In this document: positions 16,563 to 25,638 of the stretch, piece by piece
How the letters are laid out: each line of letters opens with the position of its first letter
How positions within the stretch are numbered: position 1 is the stretch's first letter
Origin: Mangrovimonas sp. YM274
GTDB lineage: Bacteria; Bacteroidota; Bacteroidia; Flavobacteriales; Flavobacteriaceae
DNA length: 64,000 nt
Direction of reading: 5' to 3'
Assembly: GCF_030908385.1 (NCBI RefSeq)
Contig: NZ_CP133091.1
Span: 3,157,501 to 3,221,500, forward strand
Position numbers and translations under genes: made by a program
The notes under the pieces: generated by a model
Databases searched by the model: none
The model's input: the letters and a program-made list of their open reading frames with translations, nothing else
What the model was told of the DNA's origin: nothing

Positions 16563-17524
16563 ATGAAAAAACTGATTTTAGGATTAATAATCACATTTAC
16601 GATTAACATTTCATTCGGACAAACTGAAAAATTTGATTATTGCAATTGCCAAGACCAAATCGACCAAATTACGCCTGTTTTAAATGGAAATTTTGAACGA
16701 AAGTGTAATGGTATACTGATTGAAAAAGGAAAATTTGTAAACGGATTAAAAAATGGAGAGTGGAAAACTTATAACAGAAAAGGAACACTGATTCGTAAAC
16801 TAAATTATGAAAATGGAATTCTTAGTGGAAAAGTTGAGTTATTTTATGTTAATGGAAAACAAAAATTAGCTGGACAGTTTGAAAAAGGAAATAAAGAAGG
16901 AAAAGGAGCTATTACACCAAGAAAGGAAAGGTTCTTTCCGAAGGTACCTTTAATAATAATAAACCTATTGATATATGGACAATAAATGATAAAAAAGGTA
17001 AAAAGCCTGTTGTGCAATATGATTTTAATACTAAAAAATACCTAGTTGACAATCCTGCCCCATTTCATGAAGATGGTGATATCATTCAAAATGAAAACAC
17101 AGAAGAATGGTACATTTTAAAATCACCTGATTTAAAATACTCATCAAAATCAGAACCATTAGGTGGATATGAATTTGCGAATTTTATGTTCATTGAACTT
17201 GTTGAAGTTCCAGAGAACTTTTGGGACACTTACCTATATCAAAATTACAAAGTGTCTTATAAAATCACTCCTGAAAGTGAATTAACATTTGACAGTCAAT
17301 TATGCCAAGGTGGCTCTCCTAATGACAATTTAGAATTAACTTTTTTAATTATAACAAATCCAACACCAAAAATTAAAAAGATTAACCACTCTAATCTACA
17401 AATTAAACTTCTAGATTATAAAATCAAAGAAGCTTTGAGTTTAATGCCTCCTTGGGTTTACAATGGGCAATCTGATGTAAATCTATATATTCATTATGTA
17501 ATTAATGAAAATATGCACAAGTAA
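16563..17524 (+). pseudogene. C17: MORN-repeat exported protein, frameshifted
   Basis: ATG 16563 gives a signal peptide (ends ISFGQ) and YwqK/MORN-like repeats such as FVNGLKNGEWKTYNRKG and NGILSGKVELFYVNGK. Near 16905 the frame leaves the repeat pattern and stops at 16985. The -1 frame at that point reads SYYTKKGKVLSEGTFNNN, another clear MORN repeat, and stays open to 17524 (about 205 further residues). A one-base loss, real or sequencing error, splits a protein of about 320 aa. The cassette termini enclose both halves. Confidence 0.75.
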
Positions 17525-17541
17525 AAGAAACAACTGTTGGC

Positions 17542-17665
17542 AACACCGTGTATAATTCATTGCTTCCGATTTTCCTCACGGAAAATCCTCGCAACTTTAC
17601 TATCTTAGTTTCTTAACCCGAAAATCCTGCGGATTTTCACGCAACGAAACTATACACAAACCGTT
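17542..17665 (+). repeat. S17: cassette site, standard class
   Basis: 124 bp. Closing arm TGTTGGCAAC is the exact complement of the C17 opening. Loops TCAC and TGC. C18 opens GTTGTGTACC. Confidence 0.85.
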
Positions 17666-17715
17666 GTGTACCATATTGACCCGTCCGGAAATAAGGCTAC
17701 ATAATTTTAATAATT

Positions 17716-18087
17716 ATGTACAAAAATGACAAAGTAATTAGACGCTACAGCGAATCGTTTAAATTGAAAATTTTAGACGAACTTACCACCGGAAAACTCA
17801 ACAAGAACCAATTAGGAAAACTTTACGGAATAAACCCTACAACCATTAACGAATGGATCAGGAAATATGAGCGTAAAGACCTAATGAACACACGTGTTAA
17901 AGTGGAAACAAAAGACGAAATAACTAGAATCAAAGAGCTACAAAAGGAAATTGAACAGCTAAAAAAACTACTGCTCAAAAAGGATCTTGATGCAATGGTA
18001 TTGGACTCTTATCTAGAAGTGGCTGCTGAGAAACTGGGCTACAAAAACGTGATAGAACTCAAAAAAAAACTAAATACCAAGCCTTAA
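17716..18087 (+). CDS. ISc OrfA, copy 3
   Basis: 123 aa, same protein as at 2559-2930, with helix-turn-helix, coiled coil and the A9 slippery tract (18061-18069). Intact. Confidence 0.92.
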   Translation: MYKNDKVIRRYSESFKLKILDELTTGKLNKNQLGKLYGINPTTINEWIRKYERKDLMNTRVKVETKDEITRIKELQKEIEQLKKLLLKKDLDAMVLDSYLEVAAEKLGYKNVIELKKKLNTKP

Positions 18088-18938
18088 TCAGAGCTAAAAC
18101 AAAGAGTGAAGGATTTGCTTCGTTAACTACTGTTTGTGCCTGTTTCGGACTCAAAAGGGATGCGTATTATAAATACCATACCAGAGAAACAGAACGTCTG
18201 AAACTAGAAAAACGGATCATAGAAATTGTAAAAAAACGTCGCAAATCCTTACCTAGAGAAGGTGTTCGAAAAATGATTAAATCATTGGATGTAGAGTTTA
18301 CCAAAGCCAATATCAAAGTGGGAAGAGATACGCTTTTAAATGTACTTAGAGCCAATAATATGCTCACCTTAAGGAAAAAATACAGTGCAAAAACCACCAA
18401 TTCCTTGCACAGGTTCCGTAAGTACAAGAACATTGCTAAAGATGTAATTGTAACAAGATCTAACCAGGTTTGGGTAAGTGATATCACCTACATTAGAACC
18501 TTGAAAGGATTTTGTTATCTAGCTTTGATTACTGATGCCTATTCAAGGAAGATAGTCGGTTATGATCTTAGTGATAGCTTGGAACTAAGCGGTTGTGTTA
18601 GGGCATTAAATAAGGCGTTATATCAAGCTAAGGACATTGATGGACTCATACATCACTCTGATAGAGGGATACAATATTGCAGCAATGTATACACTCAGAT
18701 ACTTAAGAGAAAAAACATCGGTATAAGTATGACAGAAGAAAACCATTGCTACGAAAACGCTATGGCTGAGCGTGTAAACGGCATCCTAAAAGATGAGTTC
18801 TATCTCGATCAAACCTTTATGGATACAGCCCACGCAAAGAGAGCTACAAAAAATGCCATTAAATTATATAACGAAGTAAGATTACACTTATCTTTAGATT
18901 TTAAAACACCTAATATGGTATACAAATTAACCGCTTAA
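18069..18938 (+). CDS. ISc OrfB, copy 3: DDE transposase
   Basis: Same protein as at 2912-3781, read by -1 frameshift from OrfA, with all three acidic catalytic residues present. The element has both ends, so this copy is probably mobile. Confidence 0.92.
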   Translation, partial: TKYQALIRAKTKSEGFASLTTVCACFGLKRDAYYKYHTRETERLKLEKRIIEIVKKRRKSLPREGVRKMIKSLDVEFTKANIKVGRDTLLNVLRANNMLTLRKKYSAKTTNSLHRFRKYKNIAKDVIVTRSNQVWVSDITYIRTLKGFCYLALITDAYSRKIVGYDLSDSLELSGCVRALNKALYQAKDIDGLIHHSDRGIQYCSNVYTQILKRKNIGISMTEENHCYENAMAERVNGILKDEFYLDQTFMDTAHAKRATKNAIKLYNEVRLHLSLDFKTPNMVYKLTA

Positions 18939-19007
18939 AACTATGTTTAACCTGTAGCCATATTTCAGGACGAGACATATGAGATAACAATACCGCAAAT
19001 AAAAAAC

Positions 19008-19838
19008 ATGTGGAATATATTTAAAAAGCTATTTAGCGGAGAAGAAACTAAAGAAGAGAAATCTCATTTTGATAAGTATCGTGATGATTTAAAGGCTGAA
19101 GGTTTATCAACATATGAAGATTTAATTGGACAAGTAAAACCACTGTTAAAGAAAGCCACAAAACTGATCGTTGAGAAACCATCTAGACCACCTGAAAATT
19201 CACAATTAAAATCTCATTTTGGTGGGCAACCTTACTTCGAGGAAAATGAAGAATGGCCTAAGACTAAATCAGGTAAAAACTTTGATTTTATTTTCCAAAT
19301 CTTTAATAACACTGATAATGGATTACCAGATGATATTCAGTTATTTCAATTTTATTATGACTTTGATGAGTTTCCATGGGATTCTGACTCTGAAGGATGG
19401 TTAGTAAAAACCTATGACAAAATTAATGAAGATGAAATAAAAATGATTTCTCGCCCAACAGAACTCGAAAAATCCAAATATTGTGAATTGACTTTTGAAC
19501 CAATTGTGTCTCTCCCAGATTGGCAAGGCCTTTATTCTATTTGCCCCAATGCAAATAAGCTATCTGGCATATTAAATGAGGATTCACCCTGGGAAAACTA
19601 TGAGAAAGTTTGCAAAAACTTAATTGGAGAGCAAGACTATCAAAGTCAAATTGGAGGTTACCCCAAATGGATACAAGGAGAAAGTACACCAAGGAACCCT
19701 AACAATAGCTTAATGGATTTGTTGATTCAAATTGATTCTGAAGAAAATTCTGGGATAATGTGGGGTGACCAAGGAATGATTTATTTCTTTTATAATATTG
19801 AAACAAGAAGAATTGAATTCATGCTTCAATGTTATTAA
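19008..19838 (+). CDS. C18: DUF1963 (YwqG-like) protein, copy 3 of 3
   Basis: 276 aa. It matches the C3 protein at all positions I compared except D for N in GEQDYQ, so it is closer to C3 than to C13. ISc copy 3 sits 30 bp upstream of the ATG in the shared leader. DUF1963 signature segments (GGQPYFEENEEWP, IGGYPKWIQ) are unchanged. Confidence 0.85.
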   Translation: MWNIFKKLFSGEETKEEKSHFDKYRDDLKAEGLSTYEDLIGQVKPLLKKATKLIVEKPSRPPENSQLKSHFGGQPYFEENEEWPKTKSGKNFDFIFQIFNNTDNGLPDDIQLFQFYYDFDEFPWDSDSEGWLVKTYDKINEDEIKMISRPTELEKSKYCELTFEPIVSLPDWQGLYSICPNANKLSGILNEDSPWENYEKVCKNLIGEQDYQSQIGGYPKWIQGESTPRNPNNSLMDLLIQIDSEENSGIMWGDQGMIYFFYNIETRRIEFMLQCY

Positions 19839-19859
19839 AATGAAACAAATACGGCACAC

Positions 19860-19984
19860 AACACAGTGTATAATTCATTGCTTCCGATTTTCCTCGCGGA
19901 AAATCCTCGCAACTTTATTATCTTAGTTTCTTAACTCCGAAAATCCTGCGGATTTTCACGCAACGAAACTATACACAAACCGTT
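19860..19984 (+). repeat. S18: cassette site, standard class
   Basis: 125 bp. Closing arm GGCACACAAC pairs with the C18 opening GTTGTGTACC across ISc copy 3, with the single mismatch seen in C3 and C13. Loops TCGC and TGC. C19 opens GTTAGCAGC. Confidence 0.84.
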
Positions 19985-19996
19985 AGCAGCAATTTA

Positions 19997-20473
19997 ATGA
20001 AAACGAAAAGCGACTATACAATTTCAATTTTTATTACTTGTCTTGGTACTATTGTAATTCTTCCACTTTTGGTTTCTGGACAAGGCTTGGATAGTCCTAT
20101 TGGAGTTTTTGGGTGTATCTTGCTTTCATTAATGACATTGGTAGGAATTTGGAAAATTGAATCTTACGAAATTCGAAATAAAAAAATAATTAAAAGAAAT
20201 TTCTTAGGCCTAATGAAAACGGAATATTCACTAAATGAAATTGTTTCTTTAAATACAAAATTTATTAAAAGTGACATGCCTCAAAACCCTCTGAATATTC
20301 TTAAACTATTTATAAACGCTGAAAGATACTTGAATTTTCATATCGCAAATTGTGAATTCAAAGGAAATTCTAAAATGAAAATAGATAGTAGAAGTATTTC
20401 GACTATAGAATATAATATAATCATAAGAAAGATTAAATCGAGTATAAAACTTAACAAAACAAACAGCTGCTAA
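19997..20473 (+). CDS. C19: two-TM protein with PH-like tail
   Basis: 158 aa, ATG 12 bp after the core. TM helices at residues 9-27 and 36-52, followed by IESYEIRNKKIIKRNFLGLMKTEYSLNEI, the strand pattern of bacterial PH (bPH/YdbT-like) domains. The rest is a mixed domain ending KLNKTNSC. The stop TAA overlaps the closing arm GCTGCTAAC. Role unknown. Confidence 0.6.
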   Translation: MKTKSDYTISIFITCLGTIVILPLLVSGQGLDSPIGVFGCILLSLMTLVGIWKIESYEIRNKKIIKRNFLGLMKTEYSLNEIVSLNTKFIKSDMPQNPLNILKLFINAERYLNFHIANCEFKGNSKMKIDSRSISTIEYNIIIRKIKSSIKLNKTNSC

Positions 20474-20595
20474 CAATATATAACCGCAATTACGGCGGAT
20501 TCGACTACGTCCGAATCCACTCGGAATTGCTAACGCCAGTTCCAAACCGAAAAACAGTAACTTAAAACCCGTAACTGACGGTTATATGAACCGTT
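20472..20595 (+). repeat. S19: cassette site, divergent class 2
   Basis: 124 bp. Outer pair ATATAACCG/CGGTTATAT; inner hairpin GGATTCG-N8-CGAATCC. It shares its interior with S22, where the outer pair becomes GTATAACCG/CGGTTATAC, a compensatory change. Closing arm GCTGCTAAC matches the C19 opening. C20 opens GTTACCACAC. Confidence 0.82.
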
Positions 20596-20604
20596 ACCAC
20601 ACAT

Positions 20605-20820
20605 TTGAGAAAAACATTAAATTTCATATTAAAAGTAATTGGACTTATAATTCTATTAGTATTTCTATACTTTATTGAATCATTAATTTTCTGGATGATT
20701 TTTGGAGAAGGTGCACAGGCAAGCACGGCTGCTGACAAATGGTCGACAAGATTTGTTATGTATATTTCACCACTAATTATTGTTATTGTGCTTGCTTACC
20801 GAATGTTTAAAAAGAAATAA
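20605..20820 (+). CDS. C20 first gene: 71-aa two-TM protein
   Basis: TTG start at 20605, 9 bp past the core (MRKTLNFILKVIGLIILL). Two TM helices (residues 7-32 and 49-65) separated by a small loop GEGAQASTAADKW. Unknown function. It is followed after 10 bp by a second membrane gene in the same cassette, so they are probably a pair. Confidence 0.6.
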   Translation: MRKTLNFILKVIGLIILLVFLYFIESLIFWMIFGEGAQASTAADKWSTRFVMYISPLIIVIVLAYRMFKKK

Positions 20821-20830
20821 ACGGAATAAA

Positions 20831-21241
20831 TTGAAAAAGGGAATTTTAAAAACATTGCTGTTTTACGGAATAGGATTTGGTATTGCAGGAATCTCTTATG
20901 CTATTATTGGAAACCCATATATTCACGCACCTGGAGTTCATCATCTGATTTTATTTTTGACTTCAATAATCGGATTAATTTGGACTTTAATAAGCATCGG
21001 AGTCTACTTTTTCAAAGCAAAAACGGACTCATTGAAAGGAATTATAATTACCAATAGCTTAATAATTATCAGCTGTTTTTTATATGTTTCAATTCCAATT
21101 TATTTAAACTCAAACCAAAAGACATTTATTGAATCTAACTTTGTTCGGACTGAAGTTAAAGGAGATACAACAGAATTATATCATAACGACAATCTGATTT
21201 ATATAAAAGTTAAGGATTCTGTGATTTTAGATTTGAGATAA
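20831..21241 (+). CDS. C20 second gene: three- to four-TM membrane protein
   Basis: 136 aa from TTG 20831 (MKKGILKTLLFYGIGFGIAG). A longer upstream start would overlap the previous gene and lacks support. TM helices near residues 7-26, 37-58 and 71-93, then an extracytoplasmic tail FVRTEVKGDTTELYHNDN. No recognised family. Confidence 0.58.
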   Translation: MKKGILKTLLFYGIGFGIAGISYAIIGNPYIHAPGVHHLILFLTSIIGLIWTLISIGVYFFKAKTDSLKGIIITNSLIIISCFLYVSIPIYLNSNQKTFIESNFVRTEVKGDTTELYHNDNLIYIKVKDSVILDLR

Positions 21242-21267
21242 AAATAAAAGAAATAAAAACGTGTGGT

Positions 21268-21391
21268 AACACCGTGTATAATTCATTGCTTCCGATTTTC
21301 CTAACGGAAAATCCTCGCAACTTTATTATCTTAGTTTCTTAACACGAAAATCCTGCGGATTTTCACGCAACGAAACTATACACAAACCGTT
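21268..21391 (+). repeat. S20: cassette site, standard class
   Basis: 124 bp. Closing arm GTGTGGTAAC is the exact complement of the C20 opening. Loops TAAC and TGC. C21 opens GTTGGCAAAC. Confidence 0.85.
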
Positions 21392-21411
21392 GGCAAACAT
21401 TAGTACCGATT

Positions 21412-22023
21412 ATGCGTAAATACGAAAAAGTTAAATACACGAAACCGACAGAATTGTTGGTTTTGCTTTTTCCGACTGCCTTTGTTTTTTATTTTACTAT
21501 CAAAATATTAAACGAATTCTTAAATGGTTCAACACTCAAATTAGTAATCGGACTTTTAGTTTCTATTATCTATTTTGTTGCAATTAAAAAGCTAATCATA
21601 AAATCAACTGACTTCAAATTAACTTCCAACAGATTGGAATGGAACAATGAAAAAATAGAATTTGAAAATGTTGAGAGTTATAAAATACATTGGTCAAAAG
21701 GTGCTGGACTTAAACTAACCCTAACTAACGGTACAACAAAAAGATTAAGTTCAAACAGTAATTTTTGTAATTCGGACAAGTTTGTTGAATTAATGAGAGA
21801 TTTAGATAAAGCTTTGGTAAGCCATAACAAGGGAAAAATAAAACGACAAGATTCCATAATGGAAACTAAATTCGGACTTTATTTAGCTATTGTGTTAACT
21901 ACTATTATAGTTGTCGTTACAGCCTACTCTTTGATTGAAAACAGAAAAATAAATCTATCTAATATAAGCTTGATTACAGTATGTTTAGTTACTATTTGGA
22001 GTGGTGTAGTAATAAAAAAATAA
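21412..22023 (+). CDS. C21: membrane protein with PH-like domain
   Basis: 203 aa. TM helices near residues 13-32 and 41-59, then a PH-like beta segment (KLTSNRLEWNNEKIEFENVESYKIHW ... GLKLTLTNGTTKRL), then two more TM helices (152-172 and 182-199). The layout resembles C19 and C23, suggesting a recurring cassette gene type. Function unknown. Confidence 0.6.
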   Translation: MRKYEKVKYTKPTELLVLLFPTAFVFYFTIKILNEFLNGSTLKLVIGLLVSIIYFVAIKKLIIKSTDFKLTSNRLEWNNEKIEFENVESYKIHWSKGAGLKLTLTNGTTKRLSSNSNFCNSDKFVELMRDLDKALVSHNKGKIKRQDSIMETKFGLYLAIVLTTIIVVVTAYSLIENRKINLSNISLITVCLVTIWSGVVIKK

Positions 22024-22031
22024 CGTTTGCC

Positions 22032-22155
22032 AACACCGTGTATAATTCATTGCTTCTGATTTTCCTCACGGAAAATCCTCGCAACTTTATTATCTTAGTT
22101 TCTTAACACGAAAATCCTGCGGATTTTCACGCAACGAAACTATACACAAACCGTT
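22032..22155 (+). repeat. S21: cassette site, standard class
   Basis: 124 bp. Closing arm GTTTGCCAAC is the exact complement of the C21 opening. Loops TCAC and TGC. C22 opens GTTACCAAAC. Confidence 0.85.
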
Positions 22156-22178
22156 ACCAAACAGTTGAAAACCAAACA

Positions 22179-22763
22179 ATGAAACAACTTCTAATTTTAG
22201 TTTTAATATTTTCGATTCTATCAAGTTGCGACCAAAAAAAGTCGGACAAAATCCAATCTAAACTTGAACAGAAAACTGAATTAGAAACGGTAAAAGCAAA
22301 AAAGCAAATCGATACAATTAATAATTATTGGGCTTTAATTCTCGACACTATTTCAAGCAAAAAAGAATTTAAAATTTTGGACTTAAAACATACTCTTGAA
22401 ATAAAAACTTATAGTTTAAACGATAGTTCAATTGTTAGGAATTTATCTCAAAAAGGAGAACAAGTCTATTTAGACCATTCTCATAAAATGGTAACTGATT
22501 TAAAACTTTTGACCGACTCAATTGTTGACAAAAAACAAATCGACAAAACTAACTTTGAAAAAAAACTGATTCCTGAATTTTACGCCGAATGCAATCTTTT
22601 CTCAACAGAAATTGACAGTATTGTGGGAAACAATATTTATCTGACTTCGGACTTAGCTGTTCCTGATACTGACAATCAATGGAGAGTTTGGTATTCGATT
22701 AAAATAAATAATAACCGACTTCGTAAATTGGAAATAAAAGAAACTGATTATGTCGGATTATAA
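22179..22763 (+). CDS. C22: lipoprotein of unknown function
   Basis: 194 aa. Signal peptide with lipobox LSSCDQ (Cys17). A Lys/Glu-rich helical linker (residues 20-50) precedes a domain with ALILDTISSKKEFKILDLKH and a C-terminal VPDTDNQWRVWYSIKINNNRLRKLE. No recognised family. Its site, S22, is of the divergent class 2, unlike both neighbours. Confidence 0.62.
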   Translation: MKQLLILVLIFSILSSCDQKKSDKIQSKLEQKTELETVKAKKQIDTINNYWALILDTISSKKEFKILDLKHTLEIKTYSLNDSSIVRNLSQKGEQVYLDHSHKMVTDLKLLTDSIVDKKQIDKTNFEKKLIPEFYAECNLFSTEIDSIVGNNIYLTSDLAVPDTDNQWRVWYSIKINNNRLRKLEIKETDYVGL

Positions 22764-22775
22764 AAACCGTTTGGT

Positions 22776-22901
22776 AACAACGTATAACCGCAATTACGGC
22801 GGATTCGACTACGTCCGAATCCACTCGGAATTGCTAACGTAAGTGCTAGACCGAAAATTAAAGTATATTTAAACCGATAACTGACGGTTATACAAACCGT
22901 T
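22776..22901 (+). repeat. S22: cassette site, divergent class 2
   Basis: 126 bp. Outer pair GTATAACCG/CGGTTATAC; inner hairpin GGATTCG-N8-CGAATCC identical to S19; the right half differs from S19. Closing arm GTTTGGTAAC is the exact complement of the C22 opening. C23 opens GTTGGCGTGC. Confidence 0.82.
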
Positions 22902-22926
22902 GGCGTGCATTTGAAAACTGATAAAT

Positions 22927-23502
22927 TTGAGATACGATAAAATTGACATACCAAAATCAAAACAAAAGGGAAGGGTAATAAGAAATACTGGGCTGATTGA
23001 GCCCATTTTTGATTATTTCACGTATACCATTTCAACTGGAATATTTCCTTTTATTTCTGGTATTTTCTTCTTCGACCAACTAGAAAAAGGAGAATCTTTG
23101 TTCGGGGCTTCAATTCTATTTGGCCTTTCTATAATTCTTTCTGGACTATTACTCTACTCAATAATTAATATCGACAGACTAAAACGTATAAACGGTATTT
23201 TAAAAAACAATAACCAACAAGCAATAAAAAACTTAACAGAAAAACTTGGTTGGACTTTACAAATTCACAATCAAAAAGTATCAATTTTATCACCTCCTGG
23301 AAATTGGTTCTCAATAAATTGGACAAAACAAATAGTAGTTATTTACGACCGACAAGACATTTTGATTAACTCAACAAGTTATGGCGGACTTAACGAAATG
23401 AAATCTCACATGGATTGGTTCGGAAATAGAAAACTAGAAAAGGTTTTAAAAAACTATTTTGAGTATGAAATAAAAAAAACGACACGCCAACACAGTGTAT
23501 AA
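22927..23502 (+). CDS. C23: two-TM protein with PH-like C-terminal domain
   Basis: 191 aa from TTG 22927. The first 35 residues are soluble, TM helices lie near 40-56 and 66-86, and a C-terminal domain follows with LGWTLQIHNQKVSILSPPGNW, TKQIVVIYDRQDILINS, a strand pattern like the membrane-associated PH-like proteins in C19 and C21. The frame runs into S23 and ends TTRQHSV with the site's stop codon. Confidence 0.6.
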   Translation: MRYDKIDIPKSKQKGRVIRNTGLIEPIFDYFTYTISTGIFPFISGIFFFDQLEKGESLFGASILFGLSIILSGLLLYSIINIDRLKRINGILKNNNQQAIKNLTEKLGWTLQIHNQKVSILSPPGNWFSINWTKQIVVIYDRQDILINSTSYGGLNEMKSHMDWFGNRKLEKVLKNYFEYEIKKTTRQHSV

Positions 23503-23612
23503 TTCATTGCTTCCGATTTTCCTCACGGAAAATCCTCGCAACTTTATTATCTTAGTTTCTTAACTCGAAAATCCTGCGGATTTTCACGCAACGAAACTAT
23601 ACACAAACCGTT
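23489..23612 (+). repeat. S23: cassette site, standard class
   Basis: 124 bp. Closing arm ACACGCCAAC pairs with opening GTTGGCGTGC over nine bases; the tenth is C:A here and a G:T wobble on the opposite strand. Loops TCAC and TGC. C24 opens GTTATGCAC. Confidence 0.84.
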
Positions 23613-23639
23613 ATGCACAATAAACTCACTCAACTCTGA

Positions 23640-24362
23640 ATGAAATACTTAATGGGAATTTTATCATTTTTAAATTTAGCTTGTTCTAACAAACCGACTG
23701 AGAACGACTTATTAATTAAGGAACTTGACACATCAATAATTGAAATGTTCAACGCTCATAATATTGAAACTTCATTAGATAAAAATGGAATTATAAGCAT
23801 AAACACAAAGGAGAAGATTACTATAGAAAACAATTTAATATTTCAAGATTATCCAGATAGTTATTCGTCTAGATTAGATATGAAAATACAATTAGACGAT
23901 GACAGAGTAATTTATGAATCTTTCGGAGATATTGGAAAATCAAAATTAATAGCATCCCAACAAAATCTTTTAAATTTTACCAAAAATGATTTTCACGTAA
24001 TTCTTAATGCTTTCAATAATTCGACGGATGAGCAGATAACAACAGAAGAATGGACTATTGGAAATTCAAAATATAAAGTGTTTATCGGGAACTACGGAAT
24101 TAAATCTTCAGTTGAATTTAATATTCCTGACAAAACATTTGAAAAAATAGAAGAATTAGTTAAAAATCAAGACTTAAAAAAGAATACTCACTGGGTAAGA
24201 TTCTTTTATTGTAATTTAAATGGAGAGCCATTTGAGACTGAATTTTTAATAGACAATGAATTGTATGCTAATGGAATTACTGAAATGGAAAAATTAGATT
24301 GGGAAAAATCAGACAAATATTATAGTTTAAGAAACTTTATGATATTAAGAAAAATTAATTAA
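23640..24362 (+). CDS. C24: lipoprotein, possibly DUF6348-like
   Basis: 240 aa. Lipobox LNLACS (Cys15). Later blocks LDDDRVIYESFGDIG, FHVILNAF, and THWVRFFYCNLNGEPFETEFLIDNELYANG resemble the DUF6348 family as I remember it; the last is the most characteristic. Members are usually cytoplasmic, so the lipid anchor would be unusual. Function unknown. Confidence 0.58.
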   Translation: MKYLMGILSFLNLACSNKPTENDLLIKELDTSIIEMFNAHNIETSLDKNGIISINTKEKITIENNLIFQDYPDSYSSRLDMKIQLDDDRVIYESFGDIGKSKLIASQQNLLNFTKNDFHVILNAFNNSTDEQITTEEWTIGNSKYKVFIGNYGIKSSVEFNIPDKTFEKIEELVKNQDLKKNTHWVRFFYCNLNGEPFETEFLIDNELYANGITEMEKLDWEKSDKYYSLRNFMILRKIN

Positions 24363-24369
24363 AGTGCAT

Positions 24370-24493
24370 AACACCGTGTATAATTCATTGCTTCCGATTT
24401 TCCTCACGGAAAATCCTCGCAATTTTGCTACCTTAGTTTCTTAACCCGAAAATCCTACGGATTTTCACGCAACGAAACTATACACAAACCGTT
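24370..24493 (+). repeat. S24: cassette site, standard class
   Basis: 124 bp. Closing arm GTGCATAAC is the complement of the C24 opening. Loops TCAC and TAC. C25 opens GTTAGCAATA. Confidence 0.85.
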
Positions 24494-24550
24494 AGCAATA
24501 AGTGGCAGAAAAAAAATGAAATTAACTCAAACTAAAAGATAAAATAGAAA

Positions 24551-25480
24551 ATGAAAAATATAATCCTTTGTATACTTCTATTTTATTCTTTAAATCTTTT
24601 TAGTCAAAAGTTTGCTGTTGTGGACATCGACACTTATGATTTGATAGAATCAGTCACCTTTAACCTTTATGAGGGCAATAAGATGGTTTACACAAATTTA
24701 ACGGAAAATAATAAAGCGACGATCGTTCCCAGCGACATTAAATACGACAAGGCAGAGTTTATTAAAACAGACTATAAACTGCACTCAATAGAAACAACAA
24801 ATTTAAACGGGGCCGTTTTTTTAACAAAGGAATACATACAGCTGGATGACGTTGTAGTTTATTCAAAAAAAAGCAACAATTTAATTTTAGGAGAATCAAA
24901 TAGAATTGTTAATTCAGCTAGTAGATACTTATTACCAGAAATAAGTTTTGGAGTAATATTTAAAAACTATGATACAAATTTAAATATAGAAAATACTGTT
25001 TTTTATGTAGACAAAATAAAACATAAGACAGCCTACAAAATTCACTATTTTGAAGTAGAAGAAAGTTTTCCATTAGATAATCTACAAACACTCAAATTTA
25101 ATAATGAGATTTATTCCTCCGACACTCTCTACTTAAACCCAATGCAAAAAAATAGAATTGAAGTTGAGCATAAAGAAAAAATTTTATTCAAAAAAAACAC
25201 TACCCTATTTGTTAGCATTGAAGTCTTATACTACTTAAATGAAAATAACATTCAATTTCAACCTGACAACAAACTTAGATCTAAATTAAAACTTCAATTA
25301 TCAAATAAAAATAACTACTATGCCAAGACTGTTGATTTTTATACATCAGAAAAATCCGTTGATTTTCGAAATATAAACCTGATGATAAAATATGATTTTG
25401 CTATAGACCTATTTAAAACCCCGCATAAAACCATTCTCTTAACTCCTGCTATATTGCTAAATACTACCGAAATAAAATAA
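24551..25480 (+). CDS. C25: exported protein with carboxypeptidase-regulatory/plug-like start
   Basis: 309 aa, the longest cassette gene here. Signal peptide ends LFSQKF. Residues 20-85 look like the peptidase-regulatory (CarboxypepD_reg-like) beta domain common in Bacteroidota surface proteins, followed by IQLDDVVVYSKK, a short segment like the start of a TonB-plug. There is no barrel, so it is not a receptor. The C-terminal half (FFVSIEVLYYLNEN type strands) is unassigned. It has a 57-bp leader. Confidence 0.58.
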   Translation: MKNIILCILLFYSLNLFSQKFAVVDIDTYDLIESVTFNLYEGNKMVYTNLTENNKATIVPSDIKYDKAEFIKTDYKLHSIETTNLNGAVFLTKEYIQLDDVVVYSKKSNNLILGESNRIVNSASRYLLPEISFGVIFKNYDTNLNIENTVFYVDKIKHKTAYKIHYFEVEESFPLDNLQTLKFNNEIYSSDTLYLNPMQKNRIEVEHKEKILFKKNTTLFVSIEVLYYLNENNIQFQPDNKLRSKLKLQLSNKNNYYAKTVDFYTSEKSVDFRNINLMIKYDFAIDLFKTPHKTILLTPAILLNTTEIK

Positions 25481-25499
25481 TAAATTAAAACCTATTGCT

Positions 25500-25624
25500 A
25501 ACACCGTGTATAATTCATTGCTTCCGATTTTCCTCGCGGAAAATCCTCGCAATTTTGCTAACTTAGTTTCTTAAACCTGAAAATCCTGCGGATTTTAACG
25601 CAACGAAACTATACACAAACCGTT
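25500..25624 (+). repeat. S25: cassette site, standard class
   Basis: 125 bp. Closing arm TATTGCTAAC is the exact complement of the C25 opening. Loops TCGC and TGC; right flank GGATTTTAACG instead of TTTTCACG. C26 opens GTTGTGGTGC. Confidence 0.85.
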
Positions 25625-25638
25625 GTGGTGCATTAAAA

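Larger units (their letters stand above)
17677..18977 (+). mobile_element. ISc copy 3, complete, inside cassette C18
   Basis: 1,301 bp, same ends as copy 1, target duplication TAT (17674-17676 and 18978-18980). The uninterrupted C3 and C13 cassettes read ACCATATGAGATAAC at this point, which directly proves the insertion and the 3-bp duplication. Confidence 0.96.
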
